Assembly: GCA_028285755.1 (NCBI GenBank)
Contig: JANQOQ010000014.1
Coordinates: forward strand, 372,001 to 436,000
Length of the DNA stretch: 64,000 bases
Source of the DNA: Puniceicoccaceae bacterium
GTDB lineage: Bacteria > Verrucomicrobiota > Verrucomicrobiia > Opitutales > JAFGAQ01
Direction: 5' to 3'
Shown here: positions 26,807 through 35,579 of the stretch, piece after piece
Layout: each line of letters begins with the position of its first letter
How positions within the stretch are numbered: the stretch's first letter is position 1
Program-made: the position numbers and the translations under genes
Notes under the pieces: generated by a model
Told to the model about the DNA's origin: nothing
The model's database searches: none
Seen by the model: only the letters and a program-made list of their open reading frames with translations

Positions 26807-27574
26807 ATGAAGATTCCTTCAAACGAAAACCGCAAGCGCATGTTTTGGTTCATCGCGGCTGGGTTTATGCTTTTGGCAACTCAGTCTTTGCTTGGCCAAA
26901 CTGTGGAAACTACCGAAACGGTCGAGCGTTCAGAAACGCTGATCTCCCTGCTCTTTAAGGGAGGTTTTGTGATGATACCGCTCGTGCTGTGTTCTTTTAT
27001 GGCCGTGGGGCTTACGATTGAGCGTTTTATCAGTCTGTCAGGCAAAACGATTGCGCCCGATTCTCTGGATGATGAGCTGGAAAAAGTGTTGGGCAGCAGC
27101 TCGCCTAACAAGGTAGCTGCGGGTGTTGAAGTCTGTGAGCAATCCAATGCTGTGGTTTCCAACATTTACCGGGCCGCGATTGATAACTGGGAAGCGGACA
27201 TTGAGGATGCGGATGATGCAATGAGTAACGCAGGGCGCATCCAGATCAAGAAGCTGCGACGCAGTATACGTTGGCTGCGCTTGATCGCAGGTATTTCGCC
27301 GCTGCTGGGACTGCTTGGGACCGTGGTGGGTATGATTCAGTCCTTCCAGACGGTTGCTTTGTCCAGTATGAGCATTGGTAAGGCGGAGCTGCTCGCTGAA
27401 GGTATTTATCAGGCGATGGTTACAACGGCTGCGGGCCTTTGTATTGCGATACCGACACTCGTCGCATTCTCCTATTTCAGTAATCAGATCGACCGTCGGG
27501 CAGAGCTCATAGAAACCAAAGGCAACGATTTTCTTACCAAGTATTTCCGCAATCGCTTTAAGTTAGAGGCCTGA
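26807..27574 (+). CDS. MotA/TolQ/ExbB proton channel protein
   Basis: A 255-residue protein. It has an extra N-terminal hydrophobic segment that looks like a cleavable signal (MFWFIAAGFMLLATQSLLG, then QTVE). Three membrane helices follow: the first near FVMIPLVLCSFMAVGLTIER, and the conserved pair GISPLLGLLGTVVGMIQSF and AMVTTAAGLCIAIPTLVAF. These match ExbB/TolQ stator subunits that convert the proton gradient into motion with ExbD/TolR. It is followed by the exbD-like gene after 4 bp. Confidence 0.95.
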   Translation: MKIPSNENRKRMFWFIAAGFMLLATQSLLGQTVETTETVERSETLISLLFKGGFVMIPLVLCSFMAVGLTIERFISLSGKTIAPDSLDDELEKVLGSSSPNKVAAGVEVCEQSNAVVSNIYRAAIDNWEADIEDADDAMSNAGRIQIKKLRRSIRWLRLIAGISPLLGLLGTVVGMIQSFQTVALSSMSIGKAELLAEGIYQAMVTTAAGLCIAIPTLVAFSYFSNQIDRRAELIETKGNDFLTKYFRNRFKLEA

Positions 27575-27578
27575 TTGA

Positions 27579-27995
27579 ATGAAAGTAGAGTCTGACGAAG
27601 AAATCGAAGAGTCTGAAAGCGGTGTCATTGATACTTCCGCTCTGGTGGATATCATGTTTCTGCTGATTATCTTCTTTCTGGTGGCATCTTCCTTTCACGA
27701 GGAAGAAACGGATATCGCTGTCAATCTGCCGGAGACGGATTTGAGCCTGAGTTCTGCAGTGCAGGTTCTGGTTATCAATGTGCGTGATGATGGCAGCTAC
27801 TTCGTGTCTGAACGGCGTATGGATATTGATGGCCTGCGTGAGGAGCTTATCCGGGTAGTCCAGCAAAATCCGGATCAGAAGGTACTGGTGCGCGGGGATC
27901 GTAATGCGCTGCACGGGAGAGTTGCAGAGGCGATAGCCGCATGCCGCCGGGTAGGCATCAATGAGGCCAATATCGGCTACATGACAACCTTGTAG
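27579..27995 (+). CDS. ExbD/TolR family motor protein
   Basis: A 138-residue protein. A short acidic cytoplasmic N-terminus is followed by one membrane helix, DTSALVDIMFLLIIFFLVAS. Asp24 in ALVDIMF is the proton-carrying residue of ExbD/TolR. The periplasmic domain (LVINVRDDGSYFVSERRMDI to the C-terminus) has the family fold with the VLVRGDRNA strand. It works with the ExbB-like channel encoded directly before it. The next gene, 26 bp on, carries the candidate energised partner. Confidence 0.95.
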   Translation: MKVESDEEIEESESGVIDTSALVDIMFLLIIFFLVASSFHEEETDIAVNLPETDLSLSSAVQVLVINVRDDGSYFVSERRMDIDGLREELIRVVQQNPDQKVLVRGDRNALHGRVAEAIAACRRVGINEANIGYMTTL

Positions 27996-28021
27996 GTTAA
28001 TCAATGAGAGGGATGCCCTGA

Positions 28022-30253
28022 ATGTTCATTTTTGGCAAAATAAAGCAGATTATCACGTTTATAATCAAGTCGCCGATCTTCCTGGTTTTGGCGGCGTTCA
28101 TTGCATTTGCCTTTGGAATGTTGTTCGGCATGGGCTACTTACGCTATTATGTGGACGGGGATTCCATCAACCGCCGCCACAATGTCGCGAACTTGACGCT
28201 TAATCTTTGGGAAAACCCCACGTTTCTAACGGGAGATCTCAATCTGATTAAGGGAAACCAGGAAGCTACGATTTCTGAAGACGGTTCCACCGTGATCATT
28301 TCGCGCATTTACTCGCGGGACAATTCTGACCTATTTATTGCTGAGAATGTGAACGGTGAATGGGCCAAGCCCAGTGCGCTCAGCGGTTTTATTAATACAG
28401 GCTATGATGAGCGTGGGCCGAGTCTCAGCCGCGATGGGAATTGGCTGCTGTTTCAATCCAACCGACCGGATACCCGAGGAGGATTTGACCTCTACATGTC
28501 ACGTCGGCTGGATGATCGCTGGTCGGAGCCCATCAATCTGGGAGATGTGATCAACTCGGAATTTGATGAGGGCTTCGCGGCGTTTTCTGCGGATAACCGG
28601 GAGATCTATTTTTCCAGCCGCCGCCCCAAGCCGGAAGGGGTAGGCCTCGTGCCGGGTGCCGAAGGCGATGAGGTGGATTGGGATATCTACCGCGCAAGGA
28701 TTGAAGGCCATCGCGGAGAAGGGGATAGCTGGGAACCCATTTTCAGCGAGCCCGAGTATATGAGAATTATTAATACCTATGCCAATGAGTTTCACGTGGC
28801 GATGCCGTCGCACGGGCTTTCCCTGTATTTTGTATCTGATCGTGAGGGGGGTATGGGCGGCCATGATATCTACATGAGCCGGTGGTTCGAGGGGCAATAC
28901 AGCCTCCCTGAAAATTTGGGTGAGCCGATTAATTCGAATAAGGACGAGCTCTATCCGACATTTGCCAATCGGGGCAGTAAGTTGCTCTACGTTTCCAATG
29001 TCTACAGCATTCACCCGCGTGCATTGAAGCTATACGAGAGTGCTTCCCGTGAGGTGCTTGCCAAAATCGACTATGAGCTGCTGCGCAATGTCTTACTCAT
29101 CATTTTAATGATTTGTGTTGCAGGCATCGCGATCCACTACCTGTTGAAATTCCTGTTGGATTCGGAGCTGAAGTTGCTACCGCGCTGCCTGATCGCCTCA
29201 TTCCTGCTGCACCTGATTCTTGCAGCACTCACAGGTTCTCTCATTCTTTCGTCGAAAATTGAGGAAACCGTAACCCAGAACCTGAATGAGATGACGGTCA
29301 ACCTCAACGCACTTGCGCAGGAGAGCATTTCAGTAGCCATTCGCGAGAGTGTTGCCGCTTTACCGCAGCTGCAATCACCCAATACGGTAGAGCAGGTACA
29401 GACAGAAATTCCCCTGCAGACGGAATCTCCCATCAATAACCGCGTTACGCCATTTCCCCAAACGGTGGCCGTCTCTCAAAATGTAGTGACCTCGCAAAAT
29501 TTTACCGAGGTCAGGCAGACAACGAGTCAAATCGCACGTGCTAATACGATGCAGCAAGTAGCCCAATTAAATTTCAGTAATTCGAATGCAGTGCTTGAGA
29601 GCCCGGAAGGCATCGTTCAGCAAGGGGATGGTGACCAGAACGATCCTGATTACCGGGAGCCCGAGCCCCGAACGATACCGGAACAGCCTCGATTTGAAAG
29701 CGAGCCTTTTGAGCCGATTGTAGCGATCGAAGGCACCTTCGAAGATACTTTGACCCCTGAAATTCAGTCCAGTTCCATTGCCCAGACTGCACGGAGTATG
29801 GTTTCGGGTGAACTTACTACCGAGCTGGTTCGCGGGGTGCGGGAGTCCAGTGTGCGCGAACGCGTGATTGATTTTTCAACCAGCTCCCCTACGAGCATCG
29901 CATTTGATCAAAACTACGGAGCGTTGGTATTTGAGACTGATTTTACCCTCGAAGTGATCGAGGAAGACGAGGAAGAGGAAACCATTGATGAGTTCATGGA
30001 GTTTGAAACCGAATTTGCAAATCGCGTTGACCATATTTTTGGATTTGATCGGGATTTTGAAGAATTAGTCAGAGTACAACCGACCGGGGAAATTGGTGAA
30101 GTCCAGGATTTTGAGCGTTTGCGGGAAATCGAAAAACGCGTGATTGACCCCAGCTTAGGCAGAGTAGGCGGTGAGATTGCGGATGGTGTAGAGCTTCTGG
30201 TGATGGGGGTAGATTCCGAGCTGGAGATTCCTGAGTATATGCTCGATGAGTAA
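28022..30253 (+). CDS. TolB-like PD40 propeller protein with a TolA/TonB-like membrane helix
   Basis: A 743-residue protein. TM1 is at 18-40. Residues ~60-335 are PD40-type propeller repeats (SRDGNWLLFQSNRPDTRGGF, ADNREIYFSSRR, GLSLYFVSDREGGMGGHDIY). TM2 is at ~354-377 and TM3 at ~387-410. TM3 reads CLIASFLLHLILAALTGSLI: Ser393 and His397 reproduce the S-x3-H motif of the TonB and TolA helices that engage ExbB-ExbD or TolQ-TolR. The C-terminal ~330 residues are low-complexity, Gln/Glu-rich and predicted periplasmic, without a classical TonB C-domain. It appears to combine TolB- and TolA-like roles in one chain. The topology and role are inferred. Confidence 0.7.
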   Translation: MFIFGKIKQIITFIIKSPIFLVLAAFIAFAFGMLFGMGYLRYYVDGDSINRRHNVANLTLNLWENPTFLTGDLNLIKGNQEATISEDGSTVIISRIYSRDNSDLFIAENVNGEWAKPSALSGFINTGYDERGPSLSRDGNWLLFQSNRPDTRGGFDLYMSRRLDDRWSEPINLGDVINSEFDEGFAAFSADNREIYFSSRRPKPEGVGLVPGAEGDEVDWDIYRARIEGHRGEGDSWEPIFSEPEYMRIINTYANEFHVAMPSHGLSLYFVSDREGGMGGHDIYMSRWFEGQYSLPENLGEPINSNKDELYPTFANRGSKLLYVSNVYSIHPRALKLYESASREVLAKIDYELLRNVLLIILMICVAGIAIHYLLKFLLDSELKLLPRCLIASFLLHLILAALTGSLILSSKIEETVTQNLNEMTVNLNALAQESISVAIRESVAALPQLQSPNTVEQVQTEIPLQTESPINNRVTPFPQTVAVSQNVVTSQNFTEVRQTTSQIARANTMQQVAQLNFSNSNAVLESPEGIVQQGDGDQNDPDYREPEPRTIPEQPRFESEPFEPIVAIEGTFEDTLTPEIQSSSIAQTARSMVSGELTTELVRGVRESSVRERVIDFSTSSPTSIAFDQNYGALVFETDFTLEVIEEDEEEETIDEFMEFETEFANRVDHIFGFDRDFEELVRVQPTGEIGEVQDFERLREIEKRVIDPSLGRVGGEIADGVELLVMGVDSELEIPEYMLDE

Positions 30254-31166
30254 TTGGATTACCCGCTTTTTCCCGATATTGGCGGTTGCTTTTTCGGTTA
30301 TTGCTTATTTCACGGCGGATTGGTTTTCCCAGTGGCGATCCAGCATCGTGCCGATGTTGATGGTGGTGATGCTGGGTATGGGGCTCACGCTCAAGGCATC
30401 GGATTTTCTGGATGTGTTGAAGAAGGCCTGGATCATTTTAATCGGGGTCGGTATTCAATACACAGTGATGCCTGCGGCTGCATTTTTCTTATCCTTAGGG
30501 CTTGGCCTCGAGAAAGAACTCCTTATTGGCATGGTTCTCGTGGGGGCAACTGCAGGGGGCACTGCATCCAATGTCATTTGCTACCTGGCAGGCGGATGGG
30601 TTGCCCTTTCGGTATCCATGACGCTCGTTTCCACATTGTTTGCGGCATTGCTAACTCCTTTCATAACTTGGCTCTATTTGGGAGAAGCTGTGAATGTGCC
30701 GGTTTCGGATATGATGCTGAGCATGGTGAAAATGATCGTTTTACCGCTAACGCTAGGCATTGTCGTGAATACGCTGTTTGAAAAGCAAGTGAGTAAATTA
30801 CGGGGTATTGCTCCTGTAATCAGCGTATTGGCGATCGTCTGGATCATCGCCATTGTCGTAGCCCTGAACGCATCAAGCCTACCATCGGTGGGTATCCTGC
30901 TGGCTGTAGCGGTGATCCTCCACAACGCCATCGGTATGCTTGCAGGTTATCTGGGGAGTCGTTTGTTGAATCAGAATGAACAAATTGCACGAACCGTTGC
31001 CATTGAAGTGGGAATGCAAAATTCCGGGCTCAGTGTTGCTCTGGCGACTCAATTTTTCACAACTTTATCCGCGTTGCCCGGTGCACTCTTCAGTATCTGG
31101 CACAATGTGTCGGGCTCTCTGGTGGCAAGCTGGTGGAGCCGCAGGATATCTGAGGATAAGCAGTAA
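30246..31166 (+). CDS. Bile acid:sodium symporter (BASS) family transporter
   Basis: A 306-residue protein with about nine to ten membrane helices. Family features are GATAGGTASNVICYLAGGWV (the crossover region near helix 4), MQNSGLSVALATQFF (helix 9), and an N-terminal SIVPMLMVVMLGMGLTLKAS. Members move bile acids, pantoate or other organic anions with Na+; the substrate here cannot be named. It overlaps the preceding propeller gene by 8 bp, so it is co-translated with the motor operon although no functional link is obvious. Confidence 0.9.
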   Translation: MSNWITRFFPILAVAFSVIAYFTADWFSQWRSSIVPMLMVVMLGMGLTLKASDFLDVLKKAWIILIGVGIQYTVMPAAAFFLSLGLGLEKELLIGMVLVGATAGGTASNVICYLAGGWVALSVSMTLVSTLFAALLTPFITWLYLGEAVNVPVSDMMLSMVKMIVLPLTLGIVVNTLFEKQVSKLRGIAPVISVLAIVWIIAIVVALNASSLPSVGILLAVAVILHNAIGMLAGYLGSRLLNQNEQIARTVAIEVGMQNSGLSVALATQFFTTLSALPGALFSIWHNVSGSLVASWWSRRISEDKQ

Positions 31167-31329
31167 TTACTCTAGCATTATGGGGAGAAAACCTATTCAG
31201 GCTGGAAGCTGAAGAGCGTCTATTTTGGGAGATTTGAAGTTTTTTTAAAGTATTTCTTGACGCGCTTATTAATTAAGATTGAATCTCAATATCATGAATT
31301 GGGCTTGCAAAAGCCAAGACTTAACAAAC
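31167..31329. other. Intergenic region before the siderophore-type receptor
   Basis: A 163-bp AT-rich gap. ATTGA-ATC-TCAAT around 31278-31290 is a small inverted repeat close to the start of the receptor gene. It is too short and divergent to be called a Fur box. No clear -35/-10 pair or terminator was seen. Confidence 0.3.
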
Positions 31330-33495
31330 ATGAAATTCGATCTATATCTGGAATTAAACTATGGGTTATTAACGCATCTGCTCCGAGCAGTGGGGCTGTC
31401 GCTAATGCTTGGGGGTCCCTTGACTTTTACGCAAGCTTCACAATCGCCCGGACAGGATAGTATTATGGAGCTGGACCCCTATTCAGTGGTCGGAAGATTT
31501 CTCTATACTGATCAGGTGAATGCGCTCAAATCGCCGACACCGGTCATCGACGTGCCGCAAAGTCTTTCGATATTTACCGCTGACCAGATGACCCTGCAGG
31601 GGTTTGTCAGTATCGGTGATATAGTGGATTATACACCGGGTATAAATACTTCTCAGGGTGAGGGACACCGGGATGCAATTGTATTTCGCGGCGTGCGCTC
31701 TACTGCTGATTTTTTTATCGATGGGGTACGTGATGACGTTCAGTACTACCGCTCACTTTACAATCTCGAGCAGGTGGAAATTCTACGGGGTCCCAACGCG
31801 CTCTTCTTTGGACGGGGTGGAACTGGAGGTGTTTTGAATCGTGTCACTAAAAAGGCGATGATTGGCGAGAATTTCACAGGATACCAGGCGAGTATCGACT
31901 CATTAGGTGAGTTCCATGTGCAAATCGATTCGAATGTCTCGGGCGATGATCATGCAGCTTTTCGAATAAATGCGCACTACGACAGCCTCGATAATCACCG
32001 TGATTTCTATGAAGGAGATCGTTTTGGCGTAAATCCTACTGCGAAATTCGAGCTGAGCCAGGCCACGCTTTTGGATGTATCCTATGAATATATCAATCAC
32101 GAGCGATTTATTGATCGGGGCATTCCCACAGGTGCAGACGGACGCCCGGTAGAAGCTTTCAGGGACATTGTTTTTGGGGATCCGGAGCTCAATGTCACAG
32201 AGCTGGAAGCACACTTGCTTCGTGCCAAACTCGACCATCGATTTGCTGATAATTTGAAAGGCCGCCTCAGTGCCTATTATGGTGATTTCGATAAGCTCTA
32301 TCAAAATTTCTATGCTTCCGGGTATAACCAGGCGACTACTCCAAATGTGGTTACCCTGGATGGTTATATAGATACCACACAACGGCAGAATTTAATCCTG
32401 TCCGCAGACTTGATTGGCGAGTTTGAGACGGGCGGTGTAAGCCACACGGTCGTCACGGGTGTGGAATTTATAGACACCGTGAATAATAACGACCGTTTTA
32501 ACCCTGTTTTTGATCAGACCCAGGATGACAATGAAAGATTTATCATCGAGCGACCACTCAATCTTAGAGGCGGTGTCGGAGTCAATGCGGACGGTTTAAC
32601 CACAACCAACGATTACACGATCGATCTGAATGACGACACCGAAGCCGACGTAAGCGTATTCTCCTTCTATATACAGGATGAAATTGCGATTACGGATGCA
32701 CTCGATGTAGTCGTAGGTGCCCGTTTCGACAGTTTCGACATTGAGGTCTTCAACGTGAAGGATAATGAAACCAGAGATCGGAAAGATGAGGAAATTTCGC
32801 CACGTTTGGGTTTGGTGTATAAACCTGCCGAGAATATCTCCATTTATGGCAGCTACAGTGAATCCTTTCTTCCACGCAGTGGTGAGCAGTTTGCAAGTAT
32901 CAACGGCAATAACAATCAACTGGATCCGAACACATTTACCAATCTGGAGGTTGGAGTTAAGTGGGATTTTTATGACAGGCTAAGTCTGACGACATCGATT
33001 TTTGAAATCGAGCAAAGTTCCCCGCAGGTTGCTGATAATGATCCATCCACACTCGATGTCATTGATTCGGAGACGACCGGATTTGAGGTGCAGTTACAGG
33101 GTAGAGTGACTGATGAATGGTTCATATCTGCAGGCTACAGCTATCTGGATGGAGAGCAGGTGAATCGTTCCGGTGCAACGGGATTACGCCCGCGTGAGTT
33201 GCCCGAGCACATGTTTTCGCTCTGGAACAACTATCAGGTGACGGATCAATTTGCAATTGGCCTGGGGCTCACTTATCAGGACGAGACTTTCATCAACAAT
33301 GGAAATACAGCAGTTCTCCCAAGTTATACCCGAGTAGATGCTGCCGCTTATTATGATCTCTCTGAGAAATTGCGCCTACAACTCAATATTGAGAATCTTA
33401 CGGATGAACTCTATTTCCCAAATGCACACAGCACCCATCAGGCTACGGTGGCGGCTCCTTTGAACGCTCGATTTACAATCATCGGGAGGTTCTAA
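31330..33495 (+). CDS. TonB-dependent siderophore-type receptor
   Basis: A ~721-residue outer-membrane receptor without an STN domain. After a signal segment (LLRAVGLSLMLGGPLTFTQA) it has a TonB-box-like MELDPYSVVGRF. The plug follows (VIDVPQSLSIFTADQM, then ILRGPNALFFGRGGTGGVLN) and then a 22-strand barrel ending in a C-terminal aromatic (NARFTIIGRF). The plug motifs match the ferric-siderophore receptor group. No sigma/FecR pair or siderophore synthesis gene is adjacent, so the ligand is probably a scavenged xenosiderophore. The ATG at 31330 is preferred; an ATG at 31294 and a TTG at 31279 are alternatives. Confidence 0.88.
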   Translation: MKFDLYLELNYGLLTHLLRAVGLSLMLGGPLTFTQASQSPGQDSIMELDPYSVVGRFLYTDQVNALKSPTPVIDVPQSLSIFTADQMTLQGFVSIGDIVDYTPGINTSQGEGHRDAIVFRGVRSTADFFIDGVRDDVQYYRSLYNLEQVEILRGPNALFFGRGGTGGVLNRVTKKAMIGENFTGYQASIDSLGEFHVQIDSNVSGDDHAAFRINAHYDSLDNHRDFYEGDRFGVNPTAKFELSQATLLDVSYEYINHERFIDRGIPTGADGRPVEAFRDIVFGDPELNVTELEAHLLRAKLDHRFADNLKGRLSAYYGDFDKLYQNFYASGYNQATTPNVVTLDGYIDTTQRQNLILSADLIGEFETGGVSHTVVTGVEFIDTVNNNDRFNPVFDQTQDDNERFIIERPLNLRGGVGVNADGLTTTNDYTIDLNDDTEADVSVFSFYIQDEIAITDALDVVVGARFDSFDIEVFNVKDNETRDRKDEEISPRLGLVYKPAENISIYGSYSESFLPRSGEQFASINGNNNQLDPNTFTNLEVGVKWDFYDRLSLTTSIFEIEQSSPQVADNDPSTLDVIDSETTGFEVQLQGRVTDEWFISAGYSYLDGEQVNRSGATGLRPRELPEHMFSLWNNYQVTDQFAIGLGLTYQDETFINNGNTAVLPSYTRVDAAAYYDLSEKLRLQLNIENLTDELYFPNAHSTHQATVAAPLNARFTIIGRF

Positions 33496-33623
33496 TTGGG
33501 CCTCCTGAAATTTAAGTGAATGGTTACGCTGACTGGTACTTGAAATTGGAACTGGAAACAGGTAAATAATTGATAATTAGCACCATTCGGGGTGATCTTT
33601 CTCACTTATCGAGAAAAGCCATA

Positions 33624-33640
33624 CTTCGGGTTTGCCGAAG
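33624..33640. other. Short hairpin in the gap after the siderophore receptor
   Basis: CTTCGG and CCGAAG form a perfect 6-bp stem with a 5-nt loop, 44 bp before the YdeI-family gene. No T-tract follows, so it is probably a weak terminator or leader element. The rest of the 188-bp gap showed nothing recognisable. Confidence 0.3.
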
Positions 33641-33683
33641 ATCGCTACAGTGAAGAAAAATCAATATTAAAGTAGCTGTTTGA

Positions 33684-34280
33684 ATGCCTGAAATCGATCC
33701 AACGAAAATTATGACCTTTGAATCATCTGTAGCGCTTCACGAATGGTTAGAAAAGAATCATGCCACTGAAAGTGAACTTTGGATCAAGGTTTTCAAAAAA
33801 TATACTAAAATACCAAGCGTCGATTGGAACGAGATTGTTATTGAAACGCTGTGCTGGGGCTGGATTGATGGTATGAAGAAGTCCATCGATGACCGAACTT
33901 ATCTTCAACGGATAACGCCCAGAAAGGAGCGTAGCACCTGGTCCAAGAAAAATACTGAGCATGCTGAGCGTTTGATCAAAGAAGGTCGAATGCAGGAGCC
34001 CGGACTCGCCAAGGTTCATGCCGCAAAAGCGGATGGACGGTGGGAAAAAGCATATCTGCCGCCGAGCGAGACACAAGTGCCCGAAGATTTTGTAGTCGCT
34101 CTTGAAAAGAAGCCAAAGGCAAAAAAATTCTTTGAAACAATTAATAAGTCCAGTAAATACGCAATCACGTATGGCCTTACTACTGCTAAGAAGCCTGAAA
34201 CCAGATTAAGGAGATTTAAAAAGTATATGGATATGCTGCTGCGTCAGGAAGAGCCCGGATTTGGCTTTAAGAAGAAATAG
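33684..34280 (+). CDS. YdeI/OmpD-associated family protein
   Basis: A 198-residue soluble protein. Family marks are ALHEWLEKNHATESELWIKV, then ETLCWGWIDGMKKSIDDRTY and RITPRKERSTWSKKN, and the C-terminal FFETINKSSKYAITYGLTTA with basic tail. Members are widespread in bacteria; some are linked to peptide resistance or outer-membrane stress, but no activity is established for this type. It is followed 26 bp later by the alkyltransferase gene and may share a transcript with it. Confidence 0.85.
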   Translation: MPEIDPTKIMTFESSVALHEWLEKNHATESELWIKVFKKYTKIPSVDWNEIVIETLCWGWIDGMKKSIDDRTYLQRITPRKERSTWSKKNTEHAERLIKEGRMQEPGLAKVHAAKADGRWEKAYLPPSETQVPEDFVVALEKKPKAKKFFETINKSSKYAITYGLTTAKKPETRLRRFKKYMDMLLRQEEPGFGFKKK

Positions 34281-34306
34281 CAGGACGTTCAACTCGAAGG
34301 GCAATT

Positions 34307-34780
34307 ATGAGCTTATTTTACGATACACTGGATACGCCTATTGGCGTTTTAATGATTGAAGCGGATAACGAACATGTTCTTAAGATTTTGTTTGATCAGG
34401 ATGAGGTTGCAGCGAATCCCAACGCGTTAACAGAGAAATGCAAGGTGCAGCTTCAGGAGTATTTTGAGGGTAAACGAACTGACTTTGATTTACCTGTGAA
34501 ATTTCAAGGTACGGTATTTCAAGAACGAGTGTGGCAGGCCTTGCTCCATGTGCCATTTGGTGAAACAGCCACATACGCCGAGCAAGCAGGAAAAATCCAT
34601 AATCCTAAGGCCGTTCGTGCGGTAGGCGCTGCAAATGGTCAAAACAAAATCAACATTGTAGTGCCTTGTCACCGTATCATTGGCAACAACGGATCACTCA
34701 CGGGATATGGGGGTGGCATAGATCGTAAGCAATGGTTATTGGAACATGAACAAAAAGTCGCGGGAAAAATTTTGCTTTAA
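34307..34780 (+). CDS. ogt: Methylated-DNA--protein-cysteine methyltransferase
   Basis: A 157-residue Ogt/AGT-type protein. It has TVFQERVWQALLHVPFGETA, a helix-turn-helix minor-groove reader around NPKAVRAVGAANGQNKI, and the suicidal active site IVVPCHRIIG, in which the Cys takes the alkyl group from O6-alkylguanine, followed by the GSLTGYGGG loop. It repairs O6-methylguanine stoichiometrically. No Ada-type regulatory domain is present. Confidence 0.96.
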   Translation: MSLFYDTLDTPIGVLMIEADNEHVLKILFDQDEVAANPNALTEKCKVQLQEYFEGKRTDFDLPVKFQGTVFQERVWQALLHVPFGETATYAEQAGKIHNPKAVRAVGAANGQNKINIVVPCHRIIGNNGSLTGYGGGIDRKQWLLEHEQKVAGKILL

Positions 34781-34829
34781 GCTCTTAATCTATTGTCCGC
34801 ACTTGTAATTATTACCTTTAATAGTCGGT

Positions 34830-34848
34830 AAAAGCGGATTCGGCTTTT
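34830..34848 (+). terminator. Weak intrinsic terminator after ogt
   Basis: AAAAGC and GCTTTT form a 6-bp stem with a 7-nt loop, 50 bp after the ogt stop, followed by T-rich sequence. The stem has only two G-C pairs, so the call is tentative. The remaining ~175 bp up to the sigma gene should carry its promoter; no motif was recognised. Confidence 0.4.
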
Positions 34849-35024
34849 TATTTACTCTCGTCAGAAGGGGACCCTTTTAGTCAGTCGGCCAGAGCATACT
34901 TATAGTTCAATCGTTAATGAGCGCTTACTGGATGCGTATTTTAAATTCAATAAAATGAATGGATTATTAGATTTTGTGCATCTTATGCGTCTGAGAGAGT
35001 GTACTTACATAATCTACGAAGCAA

Positions 35025-35579
35025 ATGAGCAAAACTTTAAAACCACCCAATGATGAGCTTGTTCATGATAAATGGTTTGAAAACGAAGTGAGGTGTCATG
35101 AACCCCTTGCTCGGGCATGGCTACTTTCTCAGTCATTGAGTAGTGGGGATATAGATGAGATTTTGCAGGACGCGTATTTAAAGATTTGTGAGGCCCGTAA
35201 GGCGGTCGAAATTAAGTCACCTAAAGCTTATCTAATGGCAACGGTGAGGAACAATGTGTACATGCGTTTAAGAAGGGAAAAGATTGTGCAAAACGTTTTT
35301 ATCTCGGATATGGACACATCCTACCTGTTTGAATCGGATGATGATATCGCACGGAATGTTGAGCGATCTGAAGAGCTTGAGTTGTTAACTCGAGCCATAC
35401 AGCTCATACCCAAGCGATGCCGTAGGGTATTGACTCTAATGAAGATATATGGAATGTCTCAAAAACAGGTAGCTGCAGAATTGGGAATTTCCGTAAACAC
35501 CGTTGAATGCCAGTCGGCAAGAGGGATGAGGCGTCTGAGTAGATTTTTTGAACGATACAAGAAGGAAACGGGTAGATGA
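35025..35579 (+). CDS. ECF sigma factor, FecI-like (module 1)
   Basis: A 184-residue sigma-70 family protein with regions 2 and 4 only. Region 2 includes GDIDEILQDAYLKICEAR and SPKAYLMATVRNNVYMRLRR. Region 4 includes LIPKRCRRVLTLMKIYGMSQ followed by an HTH, QVAAELGISVNTVE. It should be held by the FecR-type protein encoded next, with an ATGA overlap, and released when the STN receptor of this module is occupied. Its target promoter could not be read. Confidence 0.93.
   Translation: MSKTLKPPNDELVHDKWFENEVRCHEPLARAWLLSQSLSSGDIDEILQDAYLKICEARKAVEIKSPKAYLMATVRNNVYMRLRREKIVQNVFISDMDTSYLFESDDDIARNVERSEELELLTRAIQLIPKRCRRVLTLMKIYGMSQKQVAAELGISVNTVECQSARGMRRLSRFFERYKKETGR

Noticed and set aside
31270-31295. 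Fur box before the siderophore-type receptor
   Set aside because: The inverted repeat is only 5 bp per arm and diverges from the 19-bp consensus; the location is suggestive but the sequence is not.
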